From the NCBI GenBank assembly GCA_008694505.1, contig VZDJ01007748.1, forward strand, positions 32,746 through 96,745: a stretch of 64,000 nucleotides of DNA, given 5' to 3'. The DNA is from Cyanoderma ruficeps (taxonomy: Eukaryota; Chordata; Aves; Passeriformes; Timaliidae). Each line of letters opens with the position of its first letter. Position 1 is the stretch's first letter. The position numbers were made by a program, and so were the translations under genes. The notes beneath the pieces are model-generated. The model had not been told where the DNA came from. It was given only the letters and a program-made list of their open reading frames with translations, and ran no database searches. This document shows positions 14,741 to 27,200 of this stretch, piece by piece.

Positions 14741-16851
14741 GTTCAGACCCACCAAGCCTCTCTTATATAGTGGCCAGGGAGCTAGCTAGCCAATGAAGCA
14801 GCTCCCAAGGACGTCTCTATATGGAACCGGGAATTTATTCCCTGTCCTTCAGGGCTACAGCTTCATAGGCAGAATCTCTGATAAACTTTTTGCATTTGGT
14901 GACCCAGGCTGGCAAAATGTGCAAGACTAGCCAAAACTTGGATGAGTTCAAGTGGAGTGGTAAAATTGAAAGACATGTGAAAAGAATGACCTGACTGAAT
15001 TACTGAGTGTGGGGAAATAAGAATTTAATGAGAAAATGTGGTGAGTTTCTATAGTATATTCAAATATTGAATATTGTGTCCAATTCTAATCTTCCCTCTC
15101 AGAAAAGTAAAAGAAAATCTAGAAGTTTATGATAAAGGGCATCAGGTGTTGATTTCTGTTTAAGGAAACAGTAGAATAATCCCTTCAGGCTGGAGGATGA
15201 TCATCTGAGATGGGATGTTAGAGGTGGTAAATGCAAATGATTGTTCACTATGATAAAAAATCCAGGAGATGCCAGGAAAAATGGACAGTGGGTCCAAAAC
15301 AAAAGGATGTATTTCATCGCTGTATAGGTAGCTCATCACTGTTTTGCATTCCTTACACCCAGTTTCCAGAAATTATCTCAATTCTGTTGGCAGAAACAGA
15401 GCCAGGCTGATGAGCAGCAGATGGGAGATGGTCCCTTTGTTTTCCTGTTATCAATTCTTCTCTGATACTTTTTGTGTCCCTTGCTATTATGCCTGCCAGA
15501 ATCCTGATATTTTTCAACACATGTAAAAACTGAGTCTCAAATGGACAAATATTCATGTATATAAAACAATTTAGTTTGATTAAAGTGTCTTGAAATTGTA
15601 TTTATCTGGCGCACATGAAAAGTGACAGTTAAATAGCAAATTCATCCTTTCTTTTCATTTAGAGTTTACTAGAGACTTATTTTTCATTATAAAATCGTTC
15701 TCCCATGTTCCATGTTCCTTCACATCAGCCAACATTGAGCATTCTGTGATTCTGTATATCTGTGACTCCATGCTGTCCTCTCATGACAGCATACCAACAT
15801 AGCTACAGGTAGTCTGTGTATGGAATAGGATTGTATGGCAAGTGATTAAAATACCCTTTAGAATTGACCAAACATGAGATTTGAGTTTTAAAGGCTATTC
15901 CAGCTGAAGAGCAAAGCCGTAATGACCTGCATTCAACTCGTAGACTTTGGCACCAGTTCAAAATAATTTCATCCAATAATATTTAGATGAAGTTTTCCTT
16001 TTGAAATATAGTGTTTAATCTAAACCAAAATCAGATTTCCCATTTAAATAGCTATTAGGAGCAACACAGTTCAGTTCACTGATGTTTTAATAGGCTTTTA
16101 TGGTAACAGAATCAGTTCTTCACTGTTACAGGGTTTGCATTGAGATATATCTTTCAGCATCCATAATAGTGGTGATGGCAGTTTCAAAATAAACTGGTTG
16201 AATGTTTATGCAGGAATAGCATCTAAATAAGTAATGCAAAACAGTAATTTCAAAATCTCTTCTCATCTGAATTTTCTGTGAGCTTGTGTTAGAAAGATTG
16301 TGACAATGCAGTCCTGTAGCTGGAGACAAGCTTTATGAAATTTAGATGCAGACTCCTTAGGAATTTTTCTTTAAAAAACGTTTTGAAAACATTGAAGGGT
16401 AAGAATTATTGATGGTTATTTTCCAGAAGACACAAGTGAGTTGGTGCATTTTTAGGGACTCCCCTTTCCATAATATCATTTTTATTCTTAGTTGAGCTTG
16501 CACATAGGGGCAGCAAATCTTTGTGGGAACTGCTTTTTTGCCTCCTATAACACATTTCAAGTCTTGGGCATCTGGCTAATAATTGGTCTGTAATTCAGAA
16601 AACGATTTTGTAAAGGACTGCTGATTAATTAATTTTTTAAAAAAATACTCTTGGGCAAATGTTATGTAGTAAGATTTTAGAACAACACCCCCATAGAGAA
16701 CTGAAGTAGAGCACTAGTGGCTGAACTCAGTGTATGTCTTAAGAATGTCTCTTAGGCCCTGAGTGGTTTACCCTGTTGAGCAGTGATTTAACCAGCTGGG
16801 GAGCTCCAGACAGACATCCATAGCCTGCTGAATTTGATGGACATAAGCAGC
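14741..16851. other. Non-coding DNA
   Basis: No gene or complete repeat is recognised. At about 15,735-15,775 an ATTCTGTGATTCTGT motif resembles the terminal repeat of a CR1 element, but the upstream sequence does not support a longer fragment. Confidence 0.5.
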
Positions 16852-17519
16852 TGTTGTAAATAGACCCTGTATATTGATCCGGGCATGAGAAATTAAAGAA
16901 TTGCAGGTTACAGGAACAAGCCAAAGACACAGGAGGACTCAATGGACTGAGGAATGTTGCCTCAATCTGCATTTGAAGAGGGGATTTCAGCTGTGCCTCC
17001 CCGACCCAATCACCCAGACATCAGCTCCGAGACAGCTTCAGCTTCCAATACCCATCCCTCTGCTTCCAATACCCATCCCCTGGCTTCCAATAACCATACC
17101 CATCTGGAGAAGAGACTTCACTCTCAATATCAATAAAATTTCCAGTTAATCCTCAGACACCATTCTGATTCCACTCAGGAAGAAGTTTGAATCCAAAAGG
17201 GAAGAACTATGAATCCTATAATCCTGCCCCAAACAAAGGAAAACCCTGCCTGGAGGGAAATAAAAAGTATAAAAACTGGACCCTAAAAGCAGGACATTGG
17301 AGCGAATGACAGAGAGACACGGCGTGGGCCGGTCTAGTGTTCGCTACCCAAAAATTCGATCGAATTTATTCTTTGTTGTGGCTTGGATTTTGGCTATTTC
17401 ATTGCAATTTGGCTATTTGTTTGTTGTGTTTTTGTTTCTTTTCTGTATTTCAATTCGCATTAACTAGAAAATAAATTTTGCCTTTTTTAATTCTGATTCA
17501 GCTCACCATATTTATAACA
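16852..17519 (+). mobile_element. Solo LTR, TGTTATAA family, copy 1
   Basis: The LTR starts TGTTGTAAAT and ends TTTATAACA, a near-perfect terminal inverted repeat shared with three other LTRs in this cluster. It has a TATA box (TATAAAAA, 17,268-17,275) and AATAAA at 17,470-17,475 in plus orientation. Flanks share CAGC on both sides, a possible 4-bp target duplication. It contains a 21-bp tandem repeat (listed separately). No internal retroviral sequence is attached, so it is a solo LTR. Confidence 0.8.
17041..17103 (+). repeat. 21-bp tandem repeat, three copies, in U3
   Basis: Three copies of a unit beginning GCTTCCAATA start at 17,041, 17,062 and 17,083. The repeat is inside the LTR upstream of its TATA box. 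U3 direct repeats are often enhancer elements, but that role is only inferred here. Confidence 0.85.
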
Positions 17520-19070
17520 CAGCCATTTGGAAGTTGAGAATGTGGAAGTGCTTTTCTTAGCAGGGGCTCTGGCTGAGCTTTGAATGTCATTGTTATATGT
17601 CTTTCCAACATAAGAAAAATATGTTTTCTGCATCTCTTTATTACAGAATCTGTTCATACCTTTGACACTTTTATGCTCCTTTTCCCATAAGAAATTAAAT
17701 TGTCTTTTCTACAATATTTTTTTCTACCACAGCCAGTAACTCCATCTTTGAAAAGAGTCTCAGGGATGAAAAGCAGAAGAAGAACAGATGAACTATTTAA
17801 AAACTTCCATTCATATGTCCTTAGTAATAAAGTGCAAGGGGAAAGAAATTCAAAGCATTTTTAATGCATAAGTAGAATGATTTATAAATAGAATTGTTTC
17901 CACAATTTCTATGAGCCATCAATTACCCTTTAATGGTCCATCCCCTAATCCTGAGAGATGGTAGAATTGATGCCCATCTGGTGCTCTGATAGGGTCCTGT
18001 GATAGAGAGAAGCATCTTTATTTTACTTTAGTTTCTCCAAGAACATATTCTTTTTCTTTCAGCATAAAACCCTGTTTGCAAAAAAATTACCCCCCCCAAA
18101 ATATGTAAAGTATCTTAATAACCTTCATTTTCCCTTCAACCAAATTCCAGGTGAACTTCTTTATAAAGGGGGTGTGGATGTGCATAATTCAGATGCCAGA
18201 TCTTGCAAAACAGGAAAAATCTTTTAAATTTGCATGTAGAAGCTTTAGGCTGTGAGATATCAAACTAGGTCAGTGTCTGCCAGTCAGCTGACATAGTCTG
18301 AATTCTAACCTGACTCTGTGTATTAACACACGCCCAAAATCATTTCAGAAAATAGAAACATGACATGAGGTTTTTTTGAGTCTTAAGATAATAGGCGCAG
18401 GTTGTCTGTGAACACAGATTAGAATTTTCTTATTTTCCCAAAGTGGGAGTTAAACATAATTCCAGGTTTAATAATTTGCATAACAAGTACACATTTGTGG
18501 CCTTTAAAAATTGAGAAAATTTGCCTTTGAAGTAGAATGATGAATGCAACACTATCTGTAATTTTGCAATATATCCTGCTTCTCTGGGTACAAATACCAA
18601 AGATTTGGCACTTTCTTCTTCCCAGAAGGTGAGAGGAATGTTTCTGTGTGTATAATGTCCAGGTTAATTGGTATTCTTTGATCCTAGTTCTGATCTTTTT
18701 GTCATCTCACAAGCCTTGCTGTGCTCCTGGCTCGTGTTTTATGTGTGCTTGTCAGGGAATGGTGGATAAAAGTCCTTATCACTGCTTAGACCTTTATGGG
18801 CTGCTGCAGACACTTCAGAGGGAAGGAGGAAAACCAGGTAGTTTGCCATAGAAACACACAGAATCTGTGCTTTGTGATTTGATGCTGTTTTTCTTCTGCC
18901 ACAGTATCTAACCCTGGATATTCTTGTTCTTAATGAGATTATTATTGCATCTTTAAAAGAAACGTCTCCTCCCTAGATATCTCATAGCAGAATCTTAGGC
19001 TTTAAGTCTGTCTTGATTTGATAGACAGATGTCTGCCAGGGAAAGCTGGAGGTTCCTTTGGAATGGAGGA
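17520..19070. other. Non-coding DNA between LTRs
   Basis: Host-like AT-rich sequence without a recognisable gene. The 67-codon plus frame near 18,650 shows no motif. Confidence 0.5.
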
Positions 19071-19314
19071 TGTTATAAAAGAAACGTAGCCAATTTAATA
19101 GAAAGCAATTTTATTTCACCATGAAAAGAAATCTTGGACAGCCACAATAAAAGAGACAACTCCGATCCCGGGTATTGAGGTTGGGTGAAGGCAGGGATGG
19201 CCTCTAACAAACCGATCTCCTGTTCACAATTTCGGCTTTGGAGGGGTCTGTTTTATACAGTTTTTTTACTCCTAAGGCAGGGTCTTCTGTCCACCCTTGC
19301 ACAGTTTGCATATT
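19071..19314 (-). mobile_element. LTR, TGTTATAA family, copy 2 (split)
   Basis: A minus-strand LTR whose 3' end is at 19,071 (TGTTATAAAAG on the plus strand). Read on the minus strand it shares with copy 3 a CCCTGCCT block, a TATA box (CTGTATAAAAC), the CCCGGGATCG block and an AATAAA-containing tail. It is interrupted at 19,314 by the insertion of copy 3. Any remainder beyond 19,881 is too diverged to identify. Confidence 0.75.
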
Positions 19315-19876
19315 TGTTGTGAATAACCTCCATATATTAATTCGTGCCTGAAAATAAAATTATATAAAAGCGGGGAAAACAGTTCAAGCAAGAATCCTGG
19401 ACGAGGGGGGGGCAGGTCAGAATAAGATTGAGAGGATCAGCACATGGATGGATGTGGCTCCTCTGAAAATGGGCCAGCAAGTATGCCTAATGATCAAAAC
19501 ATCTGCCTGAGAAACTGAATGAGGTCTGTGATGGTCACTCCGACGTCTATTCTGTTCCCCCCTGAAAACCCACTCAGACAAATCAGAATCCCAAAAGAAG
19601 ACCAATGAATATCAATACTCGGACAACTGGACAAAGGAAACCCTGCCTCGGGGGAACTAAAATGTATAAAAGCCGGACCTTTGGTGGTGGGATTTTGTGG
19701 ACGAAGGGGAGGCAGCTGCGATAGAGGCCTGTCTTGCATTCATCCTGTTTGATTCCCGGGATCGAACTGGCCTTTTTCGTGGCTGTGATTTTTTTGATTT
19801 GTTTCCGTACTCGCTGTCACGCGAAAATAAAGTTTGTTTTATTTTAATTACAATTTGGCTCACCTTGTTTATAACA
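19315..19876 (+). mobile_element. Solo LTR, TGTTATAA family, copy 3 (nested)
   Basis: It starts TGTTGTGAATAACC and ends TTTATAACA, with a perfect 5-bp target duplication ATATT at 19,310-19,314 and 19,877-19,881. TATAAAA lies at 19,665-19,671 and AATAAA at 19,826-19,831. It is inserted into copy 2 of the same family in the opposite orientation, so related sequences now sit in inverted orientation and could form a hairpin. The 5-bp duplication suits an ERVL or similar integrase, which is inference. Confidence 0.88.
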
Positions 19877-19881
19877 ATATT

Positions 19882-20114
19882 CATGTAACTTCTCTCTTGC
19901 ATTTGGTTCTTTGGGGCAGAGCTGAGGGTTTGAATTCAGTTTCTGAGAACTTGGCATTGGGATGCTGATGCTTGACATCATGGATCTCCTAATCTCAGAT
20001 CCATATCAGGTATTAATCAACGAGGGAGTAGTCCAGCTGCCCTGGTAGATGGTCCATCTCCTGCCTAGCCACCTCTTTTCTGTTGCAAATCTGGAATCCA
20101 CCCTGTCATTGGCC
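19882..20114. other. Spacer between LTRs
   Basis: Short unassigned interval. It may contain the remnant of the minus-strand LTR interrupted at 19,314. Confidence 0.4.
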
Positions 20115-21002
20115 TGTGTTCTTACAATTGCAAATTAGTTTTTATCTCCAGCTGCCTGAAGATTTCTACAATTTTGGAAACCTTAGTTTTAAGTACGAAT
20201 TTTTTTACATATCGTATACCACAGAGGATATTAACCCCCTCCCTCCAAGTTATTATAATATATAACCCCCCTTCCTCCAATTAGGGGCTTTCATGCAAAG
20301 ATATGGGAATAGGAATAACAGTTCTTTACTAGTATGTATAACAAAGCAAAACAAACAACAACTACAGCATTTACAACAAAACAGAACCAAGAACCTCAAG
20401 GGCTTTGTTTCATAAAACCAGGGCAGTTTGATCTCGGTGCGCCTGCAGGAATTCTCCGAGTGCCAGGCTGGAACAGCAGAAAGTCCTGGGCTGGCAGCTG
20501 AACGGCAGGGTGTCCCCAGCAGGCAGGGACAGGGTATCAGGGAAGGGCAGGGGGGTGCAGGGTCACACTGTAGCAAAAAGAGCAGCACCAAAGAAGCCAG
20601 GACAGCAGGGAAGGGCTGGCCCATCTCCAGCAGGGCAAAAGGAGGAGCTCATAATTCCAGGGCACGTGAGCAGATGATGGTAGATTTCCCAGGACTGGAT
20701 TTTCTGGTGGCAGTGAACTCCTCCCTCAGCAGGCAACAAGCCTGGCCGTCGTCTCTCCAATGCTGAGAGCAACAGAGTGAAGCTGCCTCCAGCTCTGTCT
20801 TTTATGTGCCCCAAAACTCACATTACCTCCCCCTCCAAGAGAAAACTCCCAGAGACAAAAGGAGTGTAGCCAGGTGCTAAAACTCCTCTCCTTTGGCCTC
20901 TTTGTTCTGCCTGAGTACCTATAAGCACCCAGTAGTTAATTTCCTAGCAATTTATGGGAAAAATTCTATAAGTAAAAAAAGAAACAAATCTAACCCTCAA
21001 CA
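20115..21002 (-). mobile_element. LTR related to the 47.5-kb family
   Basis: On the minus strand it begins TGTTGAGGGTTAGATTTG at 21,002. It has a TATA-like CACATAAAAGACAG (about 20,800), a downstream region, and a U5-like block (AGTAAAGAACTGTTATTCC, then ATCTTTGC) that clearly matches the same block in the LTRs at 47.5 and 57.8 kb. The lower end is approximate. A small internal duplication of a CCCCTCCCTCCAA-type motif lies at about 20,232-20,282. The minus-strand 123-codon frame here is inside the LTR and is not considered a gene. Confidence 0.65.
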
Positions 21003-21452
21003 AAGTCCAGTCAAGTGATTTATTTGAATTGCACAGCAGCAGAAATACGTCAAGCTGGGTACCTCTGGGGAGGCACCCTAAAAGAAAAAAGTTTCTGGAC
21101 AATTATACCCCTACAGTCTGAGTTTCTAAACTTTTATATGGTGGTTCAGACCAATAATATTGCAGTCAAGGGTCTTCCTGTGGCTTATCATATCTCTTCG
21201 TTGACTCTGGATGGTCTATTTTTTTATCTTATCTCTGAGGCTGTGTTTTCTGCTGATAGCTGGATCTTCCTAATTTCCCAGCTCCAACCATCTCTTGGGT
21301 CCCTCTTTCAGGGAAACAGATAAAAGGTCAAAAGTTCAAGATACCTACATGAAAGTTCACAGGCTACAGCCTAAGGCTTCAGCAGATATAGTAACTAGTG
21401 ATAAGCTGTTAACTCCAGACAGCTTCAGACCTGTATCCAATATTCCTTAACA
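21003..21452 (-). mobile_element. ERVL-like LTR, abutting the previous one
   Basis: Read on the minus strand it starts TGTTAAGGAATATTGG at 21,452. It carries CCATATAAAAG as TATA box (about 21,135) and AATAAATCACTTGACTGG near the 3' end (about 21,012-21,027), then runs straight into the start of the neighbouring LTR at 21,002. Its last bases are probably lost at that junction. Confidence 0.7.
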
Positions 21453-21560
21453 AGCGTCCATCACAATCTTCTTGCTCTTCATCCATCTTGTTGGTCATCT
21501 GGCTGGAACCCTCTGGCTTGTCAACGCATTGAAAGAAATTTCATATCTTAAATGGCTTGC
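21453..21560 (-). mobile_element. Possible 3' internal remnant of the ERVL-like element
   Basis: Immediately upstream of the LTR on the minus strand is a purine-rich stretch (GATGAAGAGCAAGAAGA near 21,460-21,490), which is what a polypurine tract region looks like. No retroviral domain can be read in it. The upstream limit is a guess. Confidence 0.35.
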
Positions 21561-22541
21561 CATAGAGTGGGAAACACAAGGTGCCAGAATAAACACCTCA
21601 TTACTTATATGAGAGTCAAGGAACTAAATGTTTCTTTACCATTAACAAGTCTGCTGGAGATAGGACACAAATTAATTATATCCCCACCCCACAAAGCTCT
21701 GCAGAAAAATCCTGCTCACACCCTGTGAAAATGTGAGTATGGCTTTGATATGGCTGTTGGCTCAGTTGCTGGGATTTTCACAACATATTTAGGCTATGTG
21801 TATGATCCTGTATCTCATAAAGTGAATGCCCAAGACTCATGGCTGAGGTCTGTTATGATTCTTACTTGCTTCTGTTGTCTTGTTTCTGTGGTTTTGTTTG
21901 GGGTTTTTTGGGGGGTTTGTTTTTGGGGTTTTTTTTTACATTTTAAAGTGGGTTATGCACATGTCTGAAGGAAGATAGAAGTTTCTGTCCTTCTCTGCTG
22001 TGCTCTGCAGTTTATATTCCCCCTCTATGGATAGACCATGCACGGAGATGGCTGGAGACAAAGAACAACCAGCACAGGTTCAGCTGTACAGAGAAAATAC
22101 TCAGGTAATTGTAATTAAATAAGTCCCATCCTAAGAAGACTTCATGGTCTACCTCTCTGTAGAAAGCTTCCCATCAGCATTAGTACTGCTGAAAAAAAAC
22201 CCAAACCTTCTTCAGAAGAGATCCTATAGGTAAACAGGAAGAGAAGCACTGTGAAATACACGTGTTAAAGTGAACTCTAGTTTGCATTTTGGGAACTCCA
22301 TCCTTTTCAACAAATGAAGCTTGGACTTAAAGACCCTCATAAACTGTGATGATTTCTGGATGGAAGGATTTGTTTATTTTGGTATGCAAAAGATTGTCCC
22401 TCTTTGTTTTTCCTGTGTGATGAGTATTGCAGAAATAAACTTCTGCCTTGCTCTGACCAAAGCCGTCTGTGCCTCAAATTTTTTTTGCAGAGCATGTTCA
22501 CACATCATGTTGTATATTTTTGATTTGATTCATAACAACAA
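21561..22541. other. Non-coding DNA
   Basis: No gene is recognised. It has a T/G-rich low-complexity stretch at about 21,890-21,945. The ACAACAA at 22,535-22,541 is the left target duplication of the next LTR. Confidence 0.5.
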
Positions 22542-23210
22542 TGTTATAAATATGGCGACTCAAATCTCTAATCAAAATCAATGCTTTATTTTTCAAAAAA
22601 TTAGGTTGATTATATATAGATCAAAAATAGAAAATAAACAAAAGAGTATAACACAAAACAGCCAAATCACAACGGAACCAGCAAGGATTCCCGCCACAGC
22701 AGAGTTTAAGTCCGATTGAGACTGGGAGACAGATACCAGGCCAGCCCTCGCTAGGTCCGTGGTCATCTGTTCCGACATGCTGTTCCCGGGGTCCCATCTT
22801 TATACAGTTTATTTTTCCCGGGCCAGGCTTTTCCTTGGAGATGGTCCTTCTATTCAGTTTTTAATTTTGCCTCCACTGAATCTGAATAGAGTTCCTGGGA
22901 TTAACTCGACCGGCTTTCAGTTGTAGAGAGGGTCTCCGTCCCCAGACGGCCCTTTGTGGATTCAGAGTCCTCCTCCTGTGTAGGAGTAGTTTCGGCTGTC
23001 TGGGACAGAGGATGAGTTTGCCCCTCTGAACAATACGATGTGGATTCAGTTGTCGGAGGCTGAGGGGGTTGAGTCTGCTCAGCCTTTCTCTTGTAGATGG
23101 AGTTGTACATTCCTTAGCCGATCTTCTCCGGTTGCCTTTCCATGGTTCCGTGGTAGCTGTGGGATTTAATTCCTCATCCCCAGATCAATATGTAATACAT
23201 TTTTATAACA
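22542..23210 (-). mobile_element. Solo LTR, TGTTATAA family, copy 4
   Basis: On the plus strand it runs TGTTATAAATATGG to ATTTTTATAACA, 669 bp, with the family's inverted termini. Its minus-strand start (TGTTATAAAAATGTATTAC, then a TATTGATC block) aligns with the start of copy 1. Flanks ACAACAA at 22,535-22,541 and 23,211-23,217 match. The match is low complexity, so the exact duplication length (4 to 7) is uncertain. Confidence 0.85.
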
Positions 23211-23217
23211 ACAACAA

Positions 23218-24027
23218 AAAAAGACTTTCAGCAAAATCATTGCCAGATTGTGTGGATAGGAGTAAAGTTATGTACTTAGGAGGCCATAAGCCTCTTTCTC
23301 CTTATCCATCTCCTTTCCTTTTTCCACCTAAATCCCCATAAAAAAGTCACTTGAAATGTCTGAAATAGAGCTGATAGACGTTGGTGGGTCTTCCCCTTGC
23401 CTTCAAGGCATGAAAGGAAAGCAAGCACAGGGGATACTCTAACATTAGCCAAGCCATGCTACAGCCCTTGAAAGAAACAACCACTTGGAGGCACCTAAAA
23501 AAGGCACTACTGGAGTTCTAAAAAAGCAACCCTCTGTGTTTGGGGTGGATTGCAGGGGTTACTGCCCAAATGCTCCAATTTACTCTCTGTAAGAGAAAGT
23601 GGGAAGTAAGGAAGCACGAGATTTACCAGATTTCTTATCTTTTTCCTCTCACTGAACAAAGAACAGCTCTGACCAGTGGGTAAATCACTCCTGGCTTTTT
23701 GTTGAGATGGCACAGCAGTGCCCACTGGATTTAGCTGCAGCTCTTTGACTTTCCACTGAGAAACCTATGGAGTGAAACCTGTCTCTGATGCCGAAGGAAA
23801 GAACATCACTAACCTCACCCAAAACATTCAAGGTCCTTATATGCTGAACTCCTTTTAGGCAACTAATGCCTCCAAAGAAAGTGAATATACTATTAATTAA
23901 GCAAGAGAGACAGTGAGCTAAGCTGTAGAGAAAGCTTCACCACCTTAACATTATTGCTTTGATCCAGGTTTAAAGCAACAGTAGTGTTGCAGAAAGGCAC
24001 CTGATGGTTCCTGGTTGGAAAGTTGAG
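23218..24027. other. Non-coding DNA
   Basis: No gene, RNA gene or repeat is recognised. Confidence 0.45.
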
Positions 24028-24200
24028 TCTGAGCTAGCAGTGCCCTGGAGCCAGGAGGGACATCCCTGTCCTAAGGGCACTAGGCCCAGCACGGTCAGCC
24101 AGGCCAGGGAGGGATTGTCCTGTTCTGCTCTGGGGCGGCCTCACCTGGAATATTATGTGCAGTGTTGGATTGTTTCCTTTTGTTCTTCTGTTCCTAACAT
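24028..24200 (+). mobile_element. CR1 LINE fragment (ORF2 end)
   Basis: The sequence follows the CR1 reverse-transcriptase C-terminal coding consensus: a GAGCTAGCAGTG-like start, CAGCACGGTCAGCCAGG, a CTGCTCTGG block and CACCTGGAATATT. It is short and carries no usable frame. Recognition is from the general avian CR1 consensus. Confidence 0.6.
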
Positions 24201-27200
24201 GAGCAGGAATACAGAAATACGGGTACCTTTCTCTTTATTCCTCTTCTCTTTTTTTTTTAACTTTCTTTGTCATGGTAGTGATGGAGTTAGACATTGCATA
24301 TGAATATGTGACATGGAGAGATCTATGCCTTCTACATCCTACTAATTTTAATGCTCTCCGTTAATGCTCTCCCTTTGTAGAAGCCAAAAGTCATTGAAAA
24401 TACTTACTTTTGCTGCGAGAATGATGTTCAGGGATGACGATGGGAGAAAGTAGATCATTCTCGGTTCCACCATGGCCTTTGACTCCCTATTCTAAAAAAG
24501 GGTGTTAATGGCATGGTAGTAGCTCAAGGACTGAAAATATTAATGAGACAATCATAATGAGCTCCCTTTTTTAGTAGACATAGGCCTAGTATGATCTATA
24601 AAGAACTTCAATTCCTCACAGCATGTGTCCAAAGGTCTTTAGTGCTTATTCCACTGAAATCAATGAGCTAGCGCATCCATGGGACAACTAGTTTTTCCCA
24701 GTTTTGAAACGAAGGGTGCTGGTGAAAGAAAGAACACAGTTTTTTCTGAAGGTAAAAAAATAGAAAAAAAAGAAAGAAAAAAAAAAAGAAGAAGAGAGAG
24801 AGACCATAAGCAAAATCAGTACTAGAGGACTGATCTTCCTCCTTAGGATCATGCTGCATCTTGGAATCCACAGTGCCTCTCAGATGCTTCTTTTGGCAAT
24901 TTATATATGCCGAGGGGAAGGAATATGAGATAAGACAGGTGCTCTAAAAGCATGCGACTGTACTTGTGTGCTTAAAATAATTCCCATGCAGCTTAGTATT
25001 TGCTTAGTGCTTTACACCCTGATGATTGATATATCTCTTAGCACTAGAAACAAGAAAATAAAAGCTTTTACTGTTACAGAAAGGTTTCTCTTACAAGCTA
25101 ACAATTCCATTGTTGTCATCCAATGGTCCTCACCATTTCTTCCTCTACCTCAGGTATTCATTTTTTCAAAAGCAAGAACATGGGAAACAAAAGTTTCAGA
25201 GATTTTTGAAATTATTATTTTTAGGAAAATAAACCAGCAGTCTGGTTATCAGCTATGCAAATAGAGGCTGCTGCTGGAATCCATGAGACATTGCAAAGGG
25301 AACCCATCACTTTTCTGAAGAGATCATAAGTGCACAACTGATATTTCATGGTGAAAAATCTCCTAGCTCATTCTTTTAAACTGTGAAGCACAAGTGTCTT
25401 TGCAGTAAATGAACACAATGAGTTATTGTGATGTGACTACACCTGTTTGCCACCCTTGAAAGAGCACTTCAGTTTTCAACTGCTCCAAGTGCATTAGTAG
25501 AAAGTCAAGCCTTACCAGGAACTCATTATATTGGGAATTGACTTAATTTTTAATCCGAGTTGCAGAAATGTCCCTTAGTGTCCTGATATATTTAATATTT
25601 ACTGCTTCAAGCAGGCAGATCTCAGGTGGGAGAGAAGAGTAATTCCTTTCTGCAGTCCATGTCTGCTAGAGTTATTTCTAACTCTACCTGAAGTGGCAAG
25701 TTTCTTGCAGCTGCTTTTCAAAAGGAAAAGTATGTGGCATGTGAATCAATTTGAATCAGGGCCAGAGGGCTACAAAAGTGTATTTGTGCATAAAAGCTTG
25801 GCTTTCACTTACTACTGTGTCCCACAAATATACCTTCTTCATATAATTTACTCACTTGGAGACTGGATAGAACGAAATACACTTTTTTGGCTCTAGGGAG
25901 TGCTAAAACCACTTTTGAAACCAAAAGCAGAAGCAGCGGGGGGGGGAAGAAAAAAGAAAAAAAAAAAGAAAAAAAATATGCATCGCTGGTCCTGTGTATT
26001 GCCCTGACTGGTTATGGGGAATATGTGATTCAAGAGGCTAAAAGAAAAAAGCCTCTGATTCTGCATCTTCTCTACCTTTATCTATGCTCCTCATTGCAAT
26101 AACTAATTTTCCCCTACTGTAGAAATCCTGTGAGCATCCTTATCCAGAAGGCTGAAGTTTCATCTTTGTTACCTATCCAGCATAAACAAAATTGATCCAG
26201 TTGTTTCCTTTCCCATTGCCATCAACAATTCAGCTATTTCTGATCATCCCTCCCCTTTGCCTTTACAAAGCCTGTTACCTCTGTCTCCTCCAACTTTGTA
26301 ACCTCTTAGTATTGTTTCTTTATCTATTGCTTCTTTATTAAAACACACATGAGGTTGTGAAGTTCAATGTGCTGTAGGATTTTTATCATACAATCTCACA
26401 TCACTTCCAGAAATGCCAGCTGACAGAAAGAAAGCAACTTAGCTGACAAAAGGGATACTTTTGCCATTAGTCTGTGATGTTGAGTCATGAGCTATAAGAT
26501 TTTATGTCATCCAATCGGCCTTTTTTTATCCCTTAATTTTAGCTGCTTGGTGTTGGAATGAGGAAAGAAAAATGCTGGAATAGAGCAGCTGTATGAGATG
26601 CATCCATATGTCTGTGGTCTTCTGCCACTATCTTGAATGGGTTGACCTTATTTTCTAAACTAGAAGGTCTCTGAAGCAAGTGAAGGATAAGAAGATGAGA
26701 AAATTGATTTTCCCCTCTGTAGAAGCTGATATGTGTAAGCATCAACAACAATAAGGAAATAACTTCCATATCTTACTTTAATAATTGATCTGCTCAGATA
26801 TTTGCAGGCCTCCTTGCAGGGTCACCACCCATGAGATCTGTCTGCTGCATTGATCCAGCCACCAGAAAAAAAGAGTTCATACTGCCTCTGTGTGGAAAAA
26901 AAGGTTGGAAAATGCTGCCCCTATCCTGGCTTCGGCTGATTTCCTGTGCTCATTCCTGCAGTCATAGCCATCCCAGGAGCTGAACCTGAGTGTCAGCAAA
27001 AGGCCACTCGTCCCCACCAGTGACTTGTTGCCAGCCTTCAGTAGTTAGGAACTTGTGCTTCATCCTAAGGAGCAAGTCCTGCCCCATTGAGTCCATGTGT
27101 TGTAAGAGTCAAACAAAATTAGGTCTAACACCTCCAGACTCAAGAGCTCCTACATTCGGAGATGTGTGCCGGGGGAGAGAACCAGCCAAATGCCTTCCTC

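Noticed and set aside
19071..19876. One complete inverted-repeat DNA transposon with TGTTATAA ends
   Set aside because: Each half has its own TATA box and AATAAA, and the ATATT duplication flanks only the right part; it is one LTR nested in another.
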